Source: CAYWXV01 sp964462535 (GTDB taxonomy: Bacteria > Bacteroidota > Ignavibacteria > OLB7). From it: DNA of 64,000 bases. Under the pieces are notes generated by a model that did not search any database, was not told the origin of the DNA, and saw only the letters and a list, made by a program, of their open reading frames with translations. The stretch covers positions 62,001-126,000 of the forward strand of contig CAYWXV010000003.1 in the NCBI GenBank assembly GCA_964462535.1. Direction: 5' to 3'. Shown here in pieces: positions 1 to 9,802 of this stretch. Position 1 is the first letter of the stretch. Each line of letters starts with the position of its first letter. Position numbers and translations under genes: made by a program.

Positions 1-326
1 TGGAGTTCTTTGAGCAAGGGAGAACCGAGCTTCTGCGTCAGATTGGAATGGCCTATGCCGACCTGGAGCGGTCCGGTGTCATGCTCCCGGTACTCGAGTA
101 TGGTGCCAGGATGATCAGACCCGGGCGCTATGACGATGTCGTTCGCGTCGTGAGTCGGCTGCACGTGCCGGAGGGCCCCCGCCTTCGAATTGAGTACGAG
201 ATACTCCGCAACGATGAATTGCTCGTTACCGGACACACTGTACATGCGTTCACGCTCGCCAGCGGAATGAAGCCAATCCGCCCTCCACGCGAATTCATGC
301 GTCTGATCGAATCTCTGAAACTGTAG
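1..326 (+). CDS. acyl-CoA thioesterase (YbgC/FadM-like hotdog), 5'-truncated by window edge
   Basis: The reading frame is open from base 3 to the TAG at 324-326, so the 5' end lies outside the window. The visible part reads EFFEQGRTELLRQIG and then a YADLERSGVMLPV stretch. This matches the helix and following strand of 4-hydroxybenzoyl-CoA/YbgC-type hotdog thioesterases (family pattern: YFEQARTELLR, LPV, PARYDD). A RPGRYDDVVRV segment follows at the expected place. Such enzymes hydrolyse short or medium acyl-CoA esters in the cytoplasm. The catalytic Asp/Tyr region near the N-terminus is missing, so substrate class cannot be judged. The stop is one base from the ATG of the downstream Lol-type permease, which suggests co-transcription. 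Confidence 0.75.
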   Translation, partial: EFFEQGRTELLRQIGMAYADLERSGVMLPVLEYGARMIRPGRYDDVVRVVSRLHVPEGPRLRIEYEILRNDELLVTGHTVHAFTLASGMKPIRPPREFMRLIESLKL

Positions 327-327
327 A

Positions 328-1557
328 ATGCGTGGATACCGACTGCTGATCGCGCGTCGCTACCTCTCGCCCGGCCGACGCAACAGGTTTATTGGGTTCA
401 TCACCGCTATCGCCGTGCTGGGCGTTACGTTTGGCGTCTCCGCGCTCCTCATCTCCCTTTCAATCCTCGACGGATTCGATTCGACCCTGCGTTCGACAAT
501 GGTTGCGTTCATGGGGCACATCGAGGTAACCTCGTTTGGGCGTCGCCCACTTCCAGATTATCGCGGGACGATCGACCGTGTCAGACGCGAACTGCCCGAA
601 CTGCAGGCCATCAGCCCGTTTGCCTCGCGCGAGGCAATACTTCGGTCGCGTGCCGGGCTGGAGGGAATCGTTCTGAAGGGGATTGACGCTCGTTCGGACG
701 TGTCTATGGTCAAGTCCAGAATGATCGCGGGGAAATTCGACTTCACGGACAGCAGTCCTGGGGGCAATTCCACGATCGTCATCGGGGGTCGTCTTGCGCG
801 CAAGTTGGAGTTGTCGGTGGGAGATACGGTCGTGGTCTTCGTTCCGAACGGCATCCCTGGACCGGACAACCCCCCTCTTATCGAGCAGTTCAGGGTGGGG
901 GGCGTCTACCAAACCGGGATGGCTGAGTACGACGACATCTACACGTACACCAGGCTTGACGTGGCGCAACGCCTGTACGAACTGAGGAGAGACCAGGTAA
1001 CCGGGTATGATATCGTATTGAAGGACGTCGAGCAGGCGGAGCCGGCCGCCCGGAAGTTGGACGTCATTATGGGATACCCACACTTTCCGCAAACGGTCTT
1101 CTCAATATTCCAGGCGATCTTCGCCTGGCTCGATCTCCAGCGTGCGCCTATTCCCGTGGTTCTGGGACTCATCAGTCTCGTAGCTGTCTTCAACATCGTC
1201 GGCACGTTGCTGATGGTCGTGCTGGAGAAGACGGAGTCGATTGGTGTCCTGGCGACAATGGGCGTTCCGCCTGGTGGGATCGCCGCGATCTTTGTGGGGC
1301 AGGGCTTGCTGATCGGAGGTGTTGGGACAATTGCCGGGTGCTTGATTTCGCTCGGTTTCACCCTTGCCCAAATGCACTATCACCTCCTCTCGCTCGATGC
1401 GGAGATCTACTACATCGACACGGTCCCTGTGTCGCTTCAGGGTTGGCACTATGCCGTGGTGGTCGCGGGAACAATCTTCCTTTGCGTCGTCTTCACGTTG
1501 ATACCCGCGTTGATTGCGAGTCGGGTTCGCCCGGTGCGCGCACTCCGGTTCCGGTAG
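328..1557 (+). CDS. LolC/LolE-type ABC transporter permease (FtsX/MacB family)
   Basis: This 409-aa membrane protein has the lipoprotein-releasing permease layout. There is one transmembrane helix near residues 20-45, a periplasmic domain of about 220 residues, then three helices near 272-300, 315-345 and 372-400. The conserved tail segment LMVVLEKTESIGVLATMG (around 290-307) is the FtsX-family coupling region that contacts the ATPase, and the protein ends in a basic cytoplasmic tail. Family members extract lipoproteins from the inner membrane with a LolD ATPase; no lolD is present in this window. The gene starts one base after the thioesterase stop. LolC and LolE cannot be told apart here, because many Bacteroidota use a single LolF-like protein. 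Confidence 0.85.
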   Translation: MRGYRLLIARRYLSPGRRNRFIGFITAIAVLGVTFGVSALLISLSILDGFDSTLRSTMVAFMGHIEVTSFGRRPLPDYRGTIDRVRRELPELQAISPFASREAILRSRAGLEGIVLKGIDARSDVSMVKSRMIAGKFDFTDSSPGGNSTIVIGGRLARKLELSVGDTVVVFVPNGIPGPDNPPLIEQFRVGGVYQTGMAEYDDIYTYTRLDVAQRLYELRRDQVTGYDIVLKDVEQAEPAARKLDVIMGYPHFPQTVFSIFQAIFAWLDLQRAPIPVVLGLISLVAVFNIVGTLLMVVLEKTESIGVLATMGVPPGGIAAIFVGQGLLIGGVGTIAGCLISLGFTLAQMHYHLLSLDAEIYYIDTVPVSLQGWHYAVVVAGTIFLCVVFTLIPALIASRVRPVRALRFR

Positions 1558-1629
1558 TCCACGTGGAATTGCATGTAGCTCCCCGTTCTTGTACACCTAT
1601 CTTGGTTGCAGATAAGACTGCTTATTCGC

Positions 1630-3540
1630 GTGGCTGGCATCCCAGAAGATATCGTAGATCGGATCCGGGCGGAGTCCAACATTGTTGACGTCGTCTCCGA
1701 CTACGTTCGCCTCCGTCGAGCCGGAAAGAACTGGCTGGGACTCTGTCCGTTTCACGAGGACAAAAAGCCCTCCCTGAACGTTGAGCCGGTCAAAGGAATC
1801 TACAAGTGCTTTGCGTGCGGGAAGGGTGGGAACGTCTTCACCTTCCTGATGGAACTAAACGGTTGGACGTTTCCCGAGGCAGCAAGAAACCTCGCAGGTC
1901 AACTTGGTATCGAGATTCCCGAGGACGACCGGGACCGGAAGGAGCTGGCCGAGACGGAGCGACTCTCGGCGGCCGTTGCAGACGCCGCAGCCTATTTCCG
2001 AGAGGTGTATCATTCGGCCCGCGGAGAAGTGGCGCGATCGTATTTCCGGAAGCGGGGCATCACCGAGGAATCAGCCCAGACCTTCCAGCTTGGATACGCC
2101 CCCGACGAATGGGAGGGACTCCTTACCCACTTGACGGCGCGTGGCTACCAGCCGGACGAATTGGTTCGCGCGGGTCTTGCGATCAAGCGTGACGGGCGAT
2201 CGGGATGGTACGATCGATTCCGCGGGAGAACGCTCTTCCCAATCTTCTCTCCTACAGGAAAGATTGTTGGATTCGGCGCGCGTCGGATGTCCGAAGATCC
2301 CGACCAGCCGAAGTACATCAACTCTCCGGAGACGCCCATATATCACAAGAGTCGTCTTCTTTACGGCCTCTTTCAGGCAAAGGAAGCGATTCGCAGGACA
2401 GGGGTCGCCCTCATGGTGGAGGGGTATGTCGACGTCATATCCCTCCATCAGGGGGGTATCACGAACGCCATTGCGCCGTGCGGCACGGCACTCGCCCAGG
2501 AACATGCCGATCTTCTCACACGTTACGCGAACAAGGTTGTCCTCGTCTTTGATAGCGACACGGCGGGGGAGTCCGCGACATCGAAGGGTATCGACGTTCT
2601 TTTGAAGAGAGGACTCGACGTGTCAGTTCTTCGACTCCCGGACGGCGAGGATCCTGATTCGTTCGTGACGACGTTCGGTGCCAAGGAGATGGAACGTCGT
2701 GTTGAAGGGAGTCTTTCGTTCCTCGATTTCCGTGCGCGGCAGCTGAAGAAATCGGGGGCCTTCGACGCGCCCGAGCGGCAGGCCGAGGCCATCCGGTCTA
2801 TTGTGTCGACAATCGCATTGATTCCCGATGCGCTGAAGAGGGAGCTCTACTCGCAGAAGATCGCCTCCGACTATTTCCTTCCGGAGACACTGGTTCAGCG
2901 GGAGCTGGCCCGCGCGGTGGGCCAGGGAAAGCGGACGTCGCGACGTCGGGCCGAGCCCAAGTCAGATGTGCGAGCTCCCGATCCGACACCCACGGCGGAG
3001 GGTGTGGCGAAGGTGGCCCCGACTCCCAGCACCCCGGTCCATGTCACGGTCGACACGGATGACATGCCAGCTGCTGAGGTGATGTTACTGCAGGTGCTGT
3101 TGCAAGGGGATTCTCAGATGCTGGACCACGTGTTTGCCCACCTTGACGAGGGAGATTTCAGTCACCCCTTGACGAGGGGGCTTGTCAGCGTCATACGCGC
3201 GCATTACGAGAATCAGCGATCGTTCTCGATAGATGACCTGATCGTCGACGAACTCGATCCGCAGCTGCGAGAACTTGCGACCATGGTGGCAATCGATCGG
3301 GAGTCGATTTCGGAATTCTGGAAACGGATCGACCCGACACTCCTTACACCGAATCCATGGAAGATCGCCCGCGACTGTCTTGTGAAGATTGAGCACGCGA
3401 GTGTCGATCGGGAGATCCGAGGGATTCAACAACGGCTCGGCGAGGCGGACATAGGCGAAGAGGAGGAGCGGGTCATGCTGGAACGCTTCAGGGAGCTGCG
3501 TACGCGGGCCGAGGACCTCAAACAGCTTGTTTCCGGGTGA
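1630..3540 (+). CDS. dnaG: DNA primase DnaG
   Basis: This primase synthesises RNA primers at the replication fork. The N-terminal CHC2 zinc finger is complete (C39, H42, C60, C63 from the GTG start), with the usual GIYKCFACGKGGNVF context. The Toprim core shows EGYVDVISL and VLVFDSDTAGE, the acidic metal-binding positions. The C-terminal part beyond about residue 430 is a poorly conserved linker and helicase-binding domain. I prefer GTG at 1630 because IPEDIVDRIR then sits at the N-terminus as in other primases. A TTG at 1606 in the same frame is the alternative, and neither has a clear Shine-Dalgarno. A near-consensus -7 element (TATCTTGG, 1598-1605) lies just upstream. The length of 636 aa is normal for the family. 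Confidence 0.95.
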   Translation: MAGIPEDIVDRIRAESNIVDVVSDYVRLRRAGKNWLGLCPFHEDKKPSLNVEPVKGIYKCFACGKGGNVFTFLMELNGWTFPEAARNLAGQLGIEIPEDDRDRKELAETERLSAAVADAAAYFREVYHSARGEVARSYFRKRGITEESAQTFQLGYAPDEWEGLLTHLTARGYQPDELVRAGLAIKRDGRSGWYDRFRGRTLFPIFSPTGKIVGFGARRMSEDPDQPKYINSPETPIYHKSRLLYGLFQAKEAIRRTGVALMVEGYVDVISLHQGGITNAIAPCGTALAQEHADLLTRYANKVVLVFDSDTAGESATSKGIDVLLKRGLDVSVLRLPDGEDPDSFVTTFGAKEMERRVEGSLSFLDFRARQLKKSGAFDAPERQAEAIRSIVSTIALIPDALKRELYSQKIASDYFLPETLVQRELARAVGQGKRTSRRRAEPKSDVRAPDPTPTAEGVAKVAPTPSTPVHVTVDTDDMPAAEVMLLQVLLQGDSQMLDHVFAHLDEGDFSHPLTRGLVSVIRAHYENQRSFSIDDLIVDELDPQLRELATMVAIDRESISEFWKRIDPTLLTPNPWKIARDCLVKIEHASVDREIRGIQQRLGEADIGEEEERVMLERFRELRTRAEDLKQLVSG

Positions 3541-3588
3541 ATATTCTCGGTGAAATCTTCGTCGTTCCCCGACGTCTACGTGACACAT

Positions 3589-5616
3589 ATGATGTATAGA
3601 GGCACACGCACGGCAGGACAGATGATAGCAGTGATACTGCTCGCTTCGCTTGCCGCTTCCTGTTCCCCATTCAGGAACTTCACCACCTACTTCAATCTCT
3701 TCTACAACATGGAGAGGATTATGGAGGAGGTTGAGGACGAGCTGCTCTATACGAGGGAACAGAAGACGCCCGAGCCGGTCTTCGTGATCCCGTATGACGA
3801 TCTGGGGATGAAGGGAGCGACGTTCTACGATCACCTGGAGCGACGCTCGATGACGGCCGACGAGTCCCGAGCCAACAAGCAGAAGCTCGATTCCATCAAC
3901 CTTAAAGGATCGAAGCTCCTCGCGTTCAAGAATCGAAGCGACTACGTCGATGATGCCCTCTACTACATGGGGAAGGCGTACTTCTACGAACGTGAGTGGT
4001 TCCTCTCGCAGAAGAAGTGCGACGAGATGATCGCCAACTTTCCCGAGAGCCCTTGGCTACCTGATGCGCATCTGCTTGCAGCGATGGATCTGATGCACAT
4101 GGGGAACGCCGATCAGGCGGCGACAATGTTGTCAAGAACGATCGACATCGCCTGGGCGCACAAGCGTGGTGATGTTCTGACCGAAGCATTCCGCCTGAAT
4201 GCGGACCTGGCTCTCTCCGCAGGCGATATGGATGGCGCGTTGCGCCCCTATTACCGAGCCATGGTATTCGGCGATGACGACGAAGCGCGTGCGACGTGGC
4301 AGTTTGAGATAGGGATGATCTTCTTTCGACAGGGGGAGTTTGAGACGGCCCTGAATCGGTTCGACAGCGTTGATGCCTACACTCCGGATATCCTCACGCA
4401 GTTCGAGACCGGAATGCAGCGCGCGGCAGCGCTCCGCGCGCTTGGGCAGTACGATCGCGCCGCGGTTGTGCTGGATGACCTGGAGGACAACGGGAACTTC
4501 GAACCCTGGTGGGGAATGGTGGCAATGGAGCGGCTGAATATCACCGCCATGCGTGACGGAGGGGAAGCCCTCAGCGACAGCGCAATCGCCGGCGTTGACA
4601 GCGTTCCTGGAGGTAAGGGATACTCTGCTTACGTCGTCTACGAGCGTGGTGTGAGGGCATTCAAGGCTGGCGAGTACAAGACGGCAATGCAGAATTTTGC
4701 TCGTGCGCAGATGGCCAACGCCCCATTTCAGAGGCGAGCCAGGACGTACGCTCTCTACCTTACGCAGTACTTCGATCAGACCGGAAAGGCTTTCACGTAC
4801 CACGGTCCGATGGGGCCGAAGAGTTTCACGGATTCAATCCGCCTGCTGGTCGCCGACTGCTACTACAACACGGCAAGGATCTTTGTCAATCTGGATGTCG
4901 TCGACTCAATCGATCGGTACTACGTGCTGTCGAATGAGTGGGCGCCGGTGGGGACAATTGTTGCTGCCCGTTCGATCTATGCCCTCAGCGTAAGAGCGCG
5001 CGAATTGGGACGCAAGTCCGAATCTGATTCCCTGCTGGAAGTGCTGATCAACGATCCGGACTACAGTCTGACGGAGTATGCGGCCGAAGGGCGGCGCCGA
5101 CTGGGGTATACGGAGAACGCCAAGATCGATCCGGCCGAGGAGCTGTACGTATCGGGCAAACAGTTCGCGAAGGTGGGCGACAACCCCAGGGCGATTTCGC
5201 AGTTCGTCCGTGTTGTTGAGACATACCCGACGTCGGCCTATTCCCCGCTCTCGTTGTATGCCATCGGACTTCTGTTTGAGGGCCCACTTGATAACGCGGA
5301 CAGCGCATATTTCTACTACACCAGACTCGTGCAGTACTATCCGTCGACAGAGCAGGCGAGCGAGGTGAAGCCACTCATCGAGGCCTATAATGTCAAGCGG
5401 ATGCAACAGCCGCGCGAACTCAACATGAACGGTTCCGACAGCAGTCGTCCTCGTGGTGATCTACTCCCACTTGACGGTGACCGTCCGGCCCCTCTCGACA
5501 TGGGCGCGAACCCGGACCGTGTAGAGGCTCCGTCGACAGACCGACCAGAATCCGAGCCGGTCCTTCGGCCCCCCACGCAACCACCCCCGCAAGATCCGCG
5601 CAAGCCCAACCAGTGA
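3589..5616 (+). CDS. SprE/PorW-like TPR lipoprotein, candidate T9SS component
   Basis: The 675-aa protein begins with a lipoprotein-type signal (hydrophobic AVILLASLAASC) and continues SPFRNFTTYFNLFYN. That segment resembles the region after the lipid cysteine in Bacteroidota SprE/PorW (asparagine- and tyrosine-rich TTYFNLFYN). The middle, about residues 110-560, is a series of TPR-like helical pairs, for example ALYYMGKAYFYEREWFLSQ and YAIGLLFEGPLDNADSAYFYY. The last 70 residues are proline-rich and look disordered. SprE/PorW is an outer-membrane lipoprotein needed for T9SS secretion. Assignment rests on the N-terminal motif, size and TPR content. A generic YbgF/BamD-like TPR lipoprotein is the alternative. 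ATG 3589 and ATG 3592 are both possible starts. Confidence 0.6.
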   Translation: MMYRGTRTAGQMIAVILLASLAASCSPFRNFTTYFNLFYNMERIMEEVEDELLYTREQKTPEPVFVIPYDDLGMKGATFYDHLERRSMTADESRANKQKLDSINLKGSKLLAFKNRSDYVDDALYYMGKAYFYEREWFLSQKKCDEMIANFPESPWLPDAHLLAAMDLMHMGNADQAATMLSRTIDIAWAHKRGDVLTEAFRLNADLALSAGDMDGALRPYYRAMVFGDDDEARATWQFEIGMIFFRQGEFETALNRFDSVDAYTPDILTQFETGMQRAAALRALGQYDRAAVVLDDLEDNGNFEPWWGMVAMERLNITAMRDGGEALSDSAIAGVDSVPGGKGYSAYVVYERGVRAFKAGEYKTAMQNFARAQMANAPFQRRARTYALYLTQYFDQTGKAFTYHGPMGPKSFTDSIRLLVADCYYNTARIFVNLDVVDSIDRYYVLSNEWAPVGTIVAARSIYALSVRARELGRKSESDSLLEVLINDPDYSLTEYAAEGRRRLGYTENAKIDPAEELYVSGKQFAKVGDNPRAISQFVRVVETYPTSAYSPLSLYAIGLLFEGPLDNADSAYFYYTRLVQYYPSTEQASEVKPLIEAYNVKRMQQPRELNMNGSDSSRPRGDLLPLDGDRPAPLDMGANPDRVEAPSTDRPESEPVLRPPTQPPPQDPRKPNQ

Positions 5617-5635
5617 GGGTGAATCACCCAATTAC

Positions 5636-5666
5636 TTTCGGACGGGACCGTGGCGTGGTAAATTGG
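5636..5666 (+). promoter_or_regulatory. possible Bacteroidota-type promoter before pyrK
   Basis: TTTC at 5636-5639, a 19-base spacer and TAAATTGG at 5659-5666 resemble the -33/-7 elements with one mismatch in each. The -7 element ends only 5 bases before the pyrK ATG, so the transcript would be leaderless or nearly so. Confidence 0.35.
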
Positions 5667-5671
5667 GCGCC

Positions 5672-6460
5672 ATGTATTTGGAGTCTGCGCCAGTTCATCG
5701 CCGCGACGAGGTCGCCGAAGGTATCTTCGTACTCTCTTTCGTGTCAGAGAGAATAGCGGAATCGGTCCGACCCGGGCAGTTTCTCAACATCCGACCCCAT
5801 TCGTTGTACGATCCGTTCCTCAGAAGGGCCTATAGCGTGCACAGAGTTCTGGGGGACGTCGTCGAGATCATCTTCAATGTTGTGGGGCGTGGTTCAGCGA
5901 TGCTTGCCGCCAAGTCGACGGGAGACTCGCTTGACGTTCTCGGACCACTGGGCGTTCCGTTCCACACCGATGGTGATTTCTCTTCGGCGGTCCTTGTTTC
6001 AGGTGGAGTCGGGATTGCGCCAATGCCCATTCTGGCCACCCACCTGGTGAAGCGAGGCATCAAGGTCACGAATGTGCATGGGGCCAGATCGGCCGGGCAG
6101 GTCGTCAATGACGGCCGATTGGTCAACGCAGTCTTTGCGACGGACGACGGATCGTATGGCTTCCATGGCAACGTGATTCAGGCCCTGGATGACACACTCA
6201 ATTCACTCCCGGTGGAGTCGACCAGACTGTTCGCATGCGGCCCCAATCGGATGTTGTCGGCTCTTGGCGAGTACGCAACGCAACGCGGGCTACCGCTGGA
6301 GGTATCCCTTGAGTGCCAGATGGCATGCGGTGTTGGCATCTGCCAGGGCTGTCCGGTTGAGATGGCGAGGGGGGACCGCCGATACTCGCTGGTCTGTACG
6401 CATGGTCCGAACTATGACTTTGCCGACATCCTGTTGGAATCCATACCCGATGTACACTAG
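5672..6460 (+). CDS. pyrK: dihydroorotate dehydrogenase electron-transfer subunit PyrK
   Basis: This 262-aa iron-sulfur flavoprotein passes electrons from the PyrD FMN to NAD+ in pyrimidine synthesis. It has the ferredoxin-reductase-like FAD domain (RRAYSVHR, the RxYS flavin motif), an NAD-binding domain (VLVSGGVGIAPMPILA), and a C-terminal [2Fe-2S] site. That site is CQMACGVGICQGC followed by a fourth cysteine in SLVCTHGP. All four cluster cysteines are present. The partner pyrD lies 29 bases downstream. ATG at 5672 is chosen; an in-frame TTG at 5663 lies inside the probable promoter element. Known family biology makes the PyrK-PyrD pair a class 1B heterotetramer. Confidence 0.93.
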   Translation: MYLESAPVHRRDEVAEGIFVLSFVSERIAESVRPGQFLNIRPHSLYDPFLRRAYSVHRVLGDVVEIIFNVVGRGSAMLAAKSTGDSLDVLGPLGVPFHTDGDFSSAVLVSGGVGIAPMPILATHLVKRGIKVTNVHGARSAGQVVNDGRLVNAVFATDDGSYGFHGNVIQALDDTLNSLPVESTRLFACGPNRMLSALGEYATQRGLPLEVSLECQMACGVGICQGCPVEMARGDRRYSLVCTHGPNYDFADILLESIPDVH

Positions 6461-6489
6461 AATTCGCGGCTGAACCGGAAATCCTGCAA

Positions 6490-7434
6490 ATGCCCTCCAC
6501 GGAAGTTCGAATCAAGGATGTCGTATTCAAGAACCCTGTGCTTACAGCGTCGGGCACCTTTGGCTATGGACTGGAGTGCGGGTCATTTGTTGATGTGTCG
6601 CGACTCGGCGCCGTAGTCACAAAGAGCATCAGCCGCAAGCCGCGCGATGGGAATCCGCCACAGCGCATCGCGGAAGCAACGGGAGGGATGCTGAATTCGA
6701 TTGGGCTCGCCAATGTCGGAGTCGATGTATTCCTTGCAGAGAAGCTCCCGGCTCTCGTGGAGGCCGGCGCTACGACCATCGTAAATATTGCCGCCAGTTC
6801 GGTCGATGAGTACTGCTACGTGTTGGAGCGGTGTGACGAGCACGAGGGAATTGCGGGGTACGAAATCAACGTCAGTTGTCCGAATGTGAAGGACGGCGGA
6901 CTGAGCTTTGGCACCGACTGTCCATCAGTCGCGTTGATTACGCGCGAACTCCGATCAAGAACACGTCGTCTGCTCGCTATCAAGCTGACCCCGAACGTTA
7001 CCTCCATCGGTGAATTCGCAAAGGCGTGTGAAGGGGAGGGGGCCGATGCGGTGTCATGCGTCAACACGTTCGTCGGAATGTCTGTCGACATTCGGACACG
7101 ACGCCCGCGCATTGCGACGATCACAGGCGGCTATTCCGGTCCGGCCATCAAGCCAATGGCGCTGGCCAAAGTCTTTGAGGTGCGAAAGGCCGTCTCCATT
7201 CCGATTATTGGAATCGGTGGGATCATGTCGGCCGAGGACGCGATCGAGTTCATGATCGTGGGAGCGTCACTTGTCCAGGTTGGAACCGCACTGTTCATCG
7301 ATCCAGCGGTCGGTCTCTCCATTGCCGACGGCATTTCTGCCTACCTCGACGCGGCAGGTGTCGACGATGTCAATCAGATCATCGGATCGATGGACACATC
7401 GATGACACCAAGCCTGGTCGCTGCGGGCTGGTAG
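6490..7434 (+). CDS. pyrD: dihydroorotate dehydrogenase, class 1B catalytic subunit
   Basis: The 314-aa TIM-barrel enzyme oxidises dihydroorotate to orotate using FMN. Visible signatures are NPVLTASGTFGYG near the N-terminus, the active-site loop EINVSCPNVKDGG with the catalytic cysteine typical of class 1 enzymes, TPNVT, and the FMN-phosphate loop GIGGIMSAEDAIEFM near residues 238-252. The cytosolic class 1B assignment is supported by the adjacent pyrK, since class 2 enzymes are membrane-bound and use serine. The start ATG follows the pyrK stop by 29 bases, which implies one transcription unit. Confidence 0.95.
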   Translation: MPSTEVRIKDVVFKNPVLTASGTFGYGLECGSFVDVSRLGAVVTKSISRKPRDGNPPQRIAEATGGMLNSIGLANVGVDVFLAEKLPALVEAGATTIVNIAASSVDEYCYVLERCDEHEGIAGYEINVSCPNVKDGGLSFGTDCPSVALITRELRSRTRRLLAIKLTPNVTSIGEFAKACEGEGADAVSCVNTFVGMSVDIRTRRPRIATITGGYSGPAIKPMALAKVFEVRKAVSIPIIGIGGIMSAEDAIEFMIVGASLVQVGTALFIDPAVGLSIADGISAYLDAAGVDDVNQIIGSMDTSMTPSLVAAGW

Positions 7435-7522
7435 ATAGCGTCTCCTACCGAGCCCGTCTCGCGGATGCGTCCCCACACGTGTTTCCACTGCACGCCTTAA
7501 CCCTACCATACACAACCACATC

Positions 7523-9802
7523 ATGCTCAACATTCGTCGCGTCGACCCTTCCGTAGCTTCGGACGCCGCTTCGCATGGGTCCTTGTCCCCCATCGATTCG
7601 TCGTTCCTCAGCGATCTCAACGGGGTGCAGCGGGAGGCCGTAACGACGACCGACGGTCCCGTGATGATTGTTGCGGGCGCTGGCAGCGGCAAGACGCGAG
7701 TATTGACGTATCGCATTGCGTATCTGCTCGCACAGGGCGTGCCCCCATGGAGCATTCTAGCGCTCACGTTTACAAATAAGGCTGCAGGTGAAATGAAGGA
7801 GCGGGTCGCTGCACTGGTTGGCGAAACGCGTGCGCATGATTTGTGGATGGGGACGTTCCATTCTGTTTTCAGCAGGATACTCCGCCGGGAGGCAGAGGCC
7901 CTTGGCTTCACCAAGAGCTTCACGATCTACGATACTGACGACTCGGTCGCCCTTGTCCGCGCAGCCATGGCCGAGTTCGGGATCTCCCCACAGGACTACT
8001 CCCCGAAAATGATCCATCATCGGATCTCCACAGCGAAGAATGCCCTGGTCAACCCGGTCGCATATCGGTCGCAGGCCTCCAACGCCCTCGAAGAACGAAT
8101 CGCCCTCCTGTACGAGAACTACGAGAGGAAACTGAGAGCATCCAACGCCATGGATTTCGACGACCTTCTTGTAAGGACAATCGAGTTGTTCGAGAAGAAC
8201 GGCGATACGGCAAGACGGTACAGGGAGCGATTCCGGTACATCATGATCGACGAATACCAGGACACGAATAGAGCGCAATACATGGTTGTTCGGGAACTGG
8301 CGCGAGGGCGCGGCAACATCTGTGTCGTTGGAGACGACGCCCAGTCGATCTACGGCTTTCGGGGGGCGGACATACGAAACATGCTCGACTTCGAGAGAGA
8401 TTATTCGGAGCATCGCACCTTCCGACTTGAACAGAACTACCGATCGACTAAGCGAATACTCGCTGCGGCTGAAGGGGTCATCAAGAACAACAGCAACAGA
8501 ATCGACAAGACACTCTGGACGGACAACCAGCAGGGGGAACCGGTCGGTGTGGTTACGACACGCGACGAGCGGGAGGAAGGGGAGGAGGTGCTTCGGATCG
8601 TCCGACACCACGTCGACAACCAGGTGTCTCTGAACGAGGTTGCCGTCCTCTATCGTACGAACTCGCAGTCATTGTCGATCGAGGATGCACTTCGACGAGC
8701 CAATGTGCCATACGGACTCGTTGGCGGAGTATCGTTCTATCGCAGGAAGGAAGTCAAAGACGCGATGGCGTACCTCCGCCTGGCCGTTAACCCCCGTGAT
8801 GATGAGGCGTTCGCACGAGCGGTGAATACACCGGCGCGCGGCATTGGGGAAACGTCGATGAAGAGACTCCGGCACTACGCGGAGCGCGAGGGAATGCCGC
8901 TCGCCGCCGCAGCTCGCGTGCCAGAACGTATCGACGGACTGACTCCGCGTGTGGGGAACGCGCTTGGCAGATTCATCGAGGTGATCGACTCAGCGAACGT
9001 GGAGTCTGAGGATCGAAAGGCCTCTGACATCGCACGGGACCTCTTGAGTCGGTCTGGACTGATGGAGGCCTATCGATCTGAAGGGACCCCGGAGGCCGTG
9101 GCGCGTTGGGATAATGTTCAGAGGGTCCTCTCGCACATTGCAGAGTGGGAGGAAGGGCGTGACGACGTCGGATTGGACGAGTACCTCCAGGAAACGTCGC
9201 TTGTCGCCGACGTCGATAGCTACGATCCTGAGGCGGAGCGGGTCACTCTTATGACGGTACACTCGGCGAAGGGACTCGAATTCGACGTCGTAATCGTGGT
9301 TGGCTTGGAGGAAGGTCTCTTCCCAATTGGAAGCGCCGCTCAGGATCAGGATGATCTGGAGGAGGAGCGACGACTATTTTATGTCGCTGTGACGCGAGCC
9401 CGCAAGAAGCTCTACTTGACGAACTGCGAGCGCCGCTATCGCTTTGGTGAGCTGAGCTACCCGACGCCATCGCGGTTCCTAAACGAAATTGACGATGAAC
9501 ATCTCGAGTATGCGTCAACCGCGTTGCGGCCGTCCAACGTGCACCGGGCACCTGGGAACGTCTCGATTCGAAGGGAACGCCCCCCCCGCCCAGCAACGAC
9601 GATTGATGATATACCGCAGGATGACTATTCACAGGTGGCAGCAGAACTTCGCGCGGGTGCGACGGTCGTCCACCCGACGTTTGGACAAGGGCGCGTGGAG
9701 GCGATCGGGGGCTCCGGCGAAAGGACGACATTGACGGTGCGCTTCGATCGCGTTGGAAGAAAGCAGTTGATGCTGAAGTTTGCGAACTTGAAGGTCGTCT
9801 AA
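7523..9802 (+). CDS. pcrA: UvrD/PcrA-family superfamily 1 DNA helicase
   Basis: The 759-aa protein carries the full set of SF1A helicase motifs: Q-motif LNGVQREAV, Walker A AGAGSGKTRVLTYR, motif II DEYQDTN, motif III VGDDAQSIYGFRG, motif IV QNYRS, motif V TVHSAKGLEFD and motif VI VAVTRARKKL. The C-terminal 45 residues (HPTFGQGRVEAIGG to LMLKFANLKVV) form the Tudor-like tail that in PcrA/UvrD contacts RNA polymerase. Function is 3'-5' unwinding in repair and in removing transcription-replication conflicts. The gene is monocistronic in appearance, with an 88-base gap from pyrD and a 628-base gap after it. PcrA and UvrD cannot be separated by sequence alone. Confidence 0.95.
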   Translation: MLNIRRVDPSVASDAASHGSLSPIDSSFLSDLNGVQREAVTTTDGPVMIVAGAGSGKTRVLTYRIAYLLAQGVPPWSILALTFTNKAAGEMKERVAALVGETRAHDLWMGTFHSVFSRILRREAEALGFTKSFTIYDTDDSVALVRAAMAEFGISPQDYSPKMIHHRISTAKNALVNPVAYRSQASNALEERIALLYENYERKLRASNAMDFDDLLVRTIELFEKNGDTARRYRERFRYIMIDEYQDTNRAQYMVVRELARGRGNICVVGDDAQSIYGFRGADIRNMLDFERDYSEHRTFRLEQNYRSTKRILAAAEGVIKNNSNRIDKTLWTDNQQGEPVGVVTTRDEREEGEEVLRIVRHHVDNQVSLNEVAVLYRTNSQSLSIEDALRRANVPYGLVGGVSFYRRKEVKDAMAYLRLAVNPRDDEAFARAVNTPARGIGETSMKRLRHYAEREGMPLAAAARVPERIDGLTPRVGNALGRFIEVIDSANVESEDRKASDIARDLLSRSGLMEAYRSEGTPEAVARWDNVQRVLSHIAEWEEGRDDVGLDEYLQETSLVADVDSYDPEAERVTLMTVHSAKGLEFDVVIVVGLEEGLFPIGSAAQDQDDLEEERRLFYVAVTRARKKLYLTNCERRYRFGELSYPTPSRFLNEIDDEHLEYASTALRPSNVHRAPGNVSIRRERPPRPATTIDDIPQDDYSQVAAELRAGATVVHPTFGQGRVEAIGGSGERTTLTVRFDRVGRKQLMLKFANLKVV

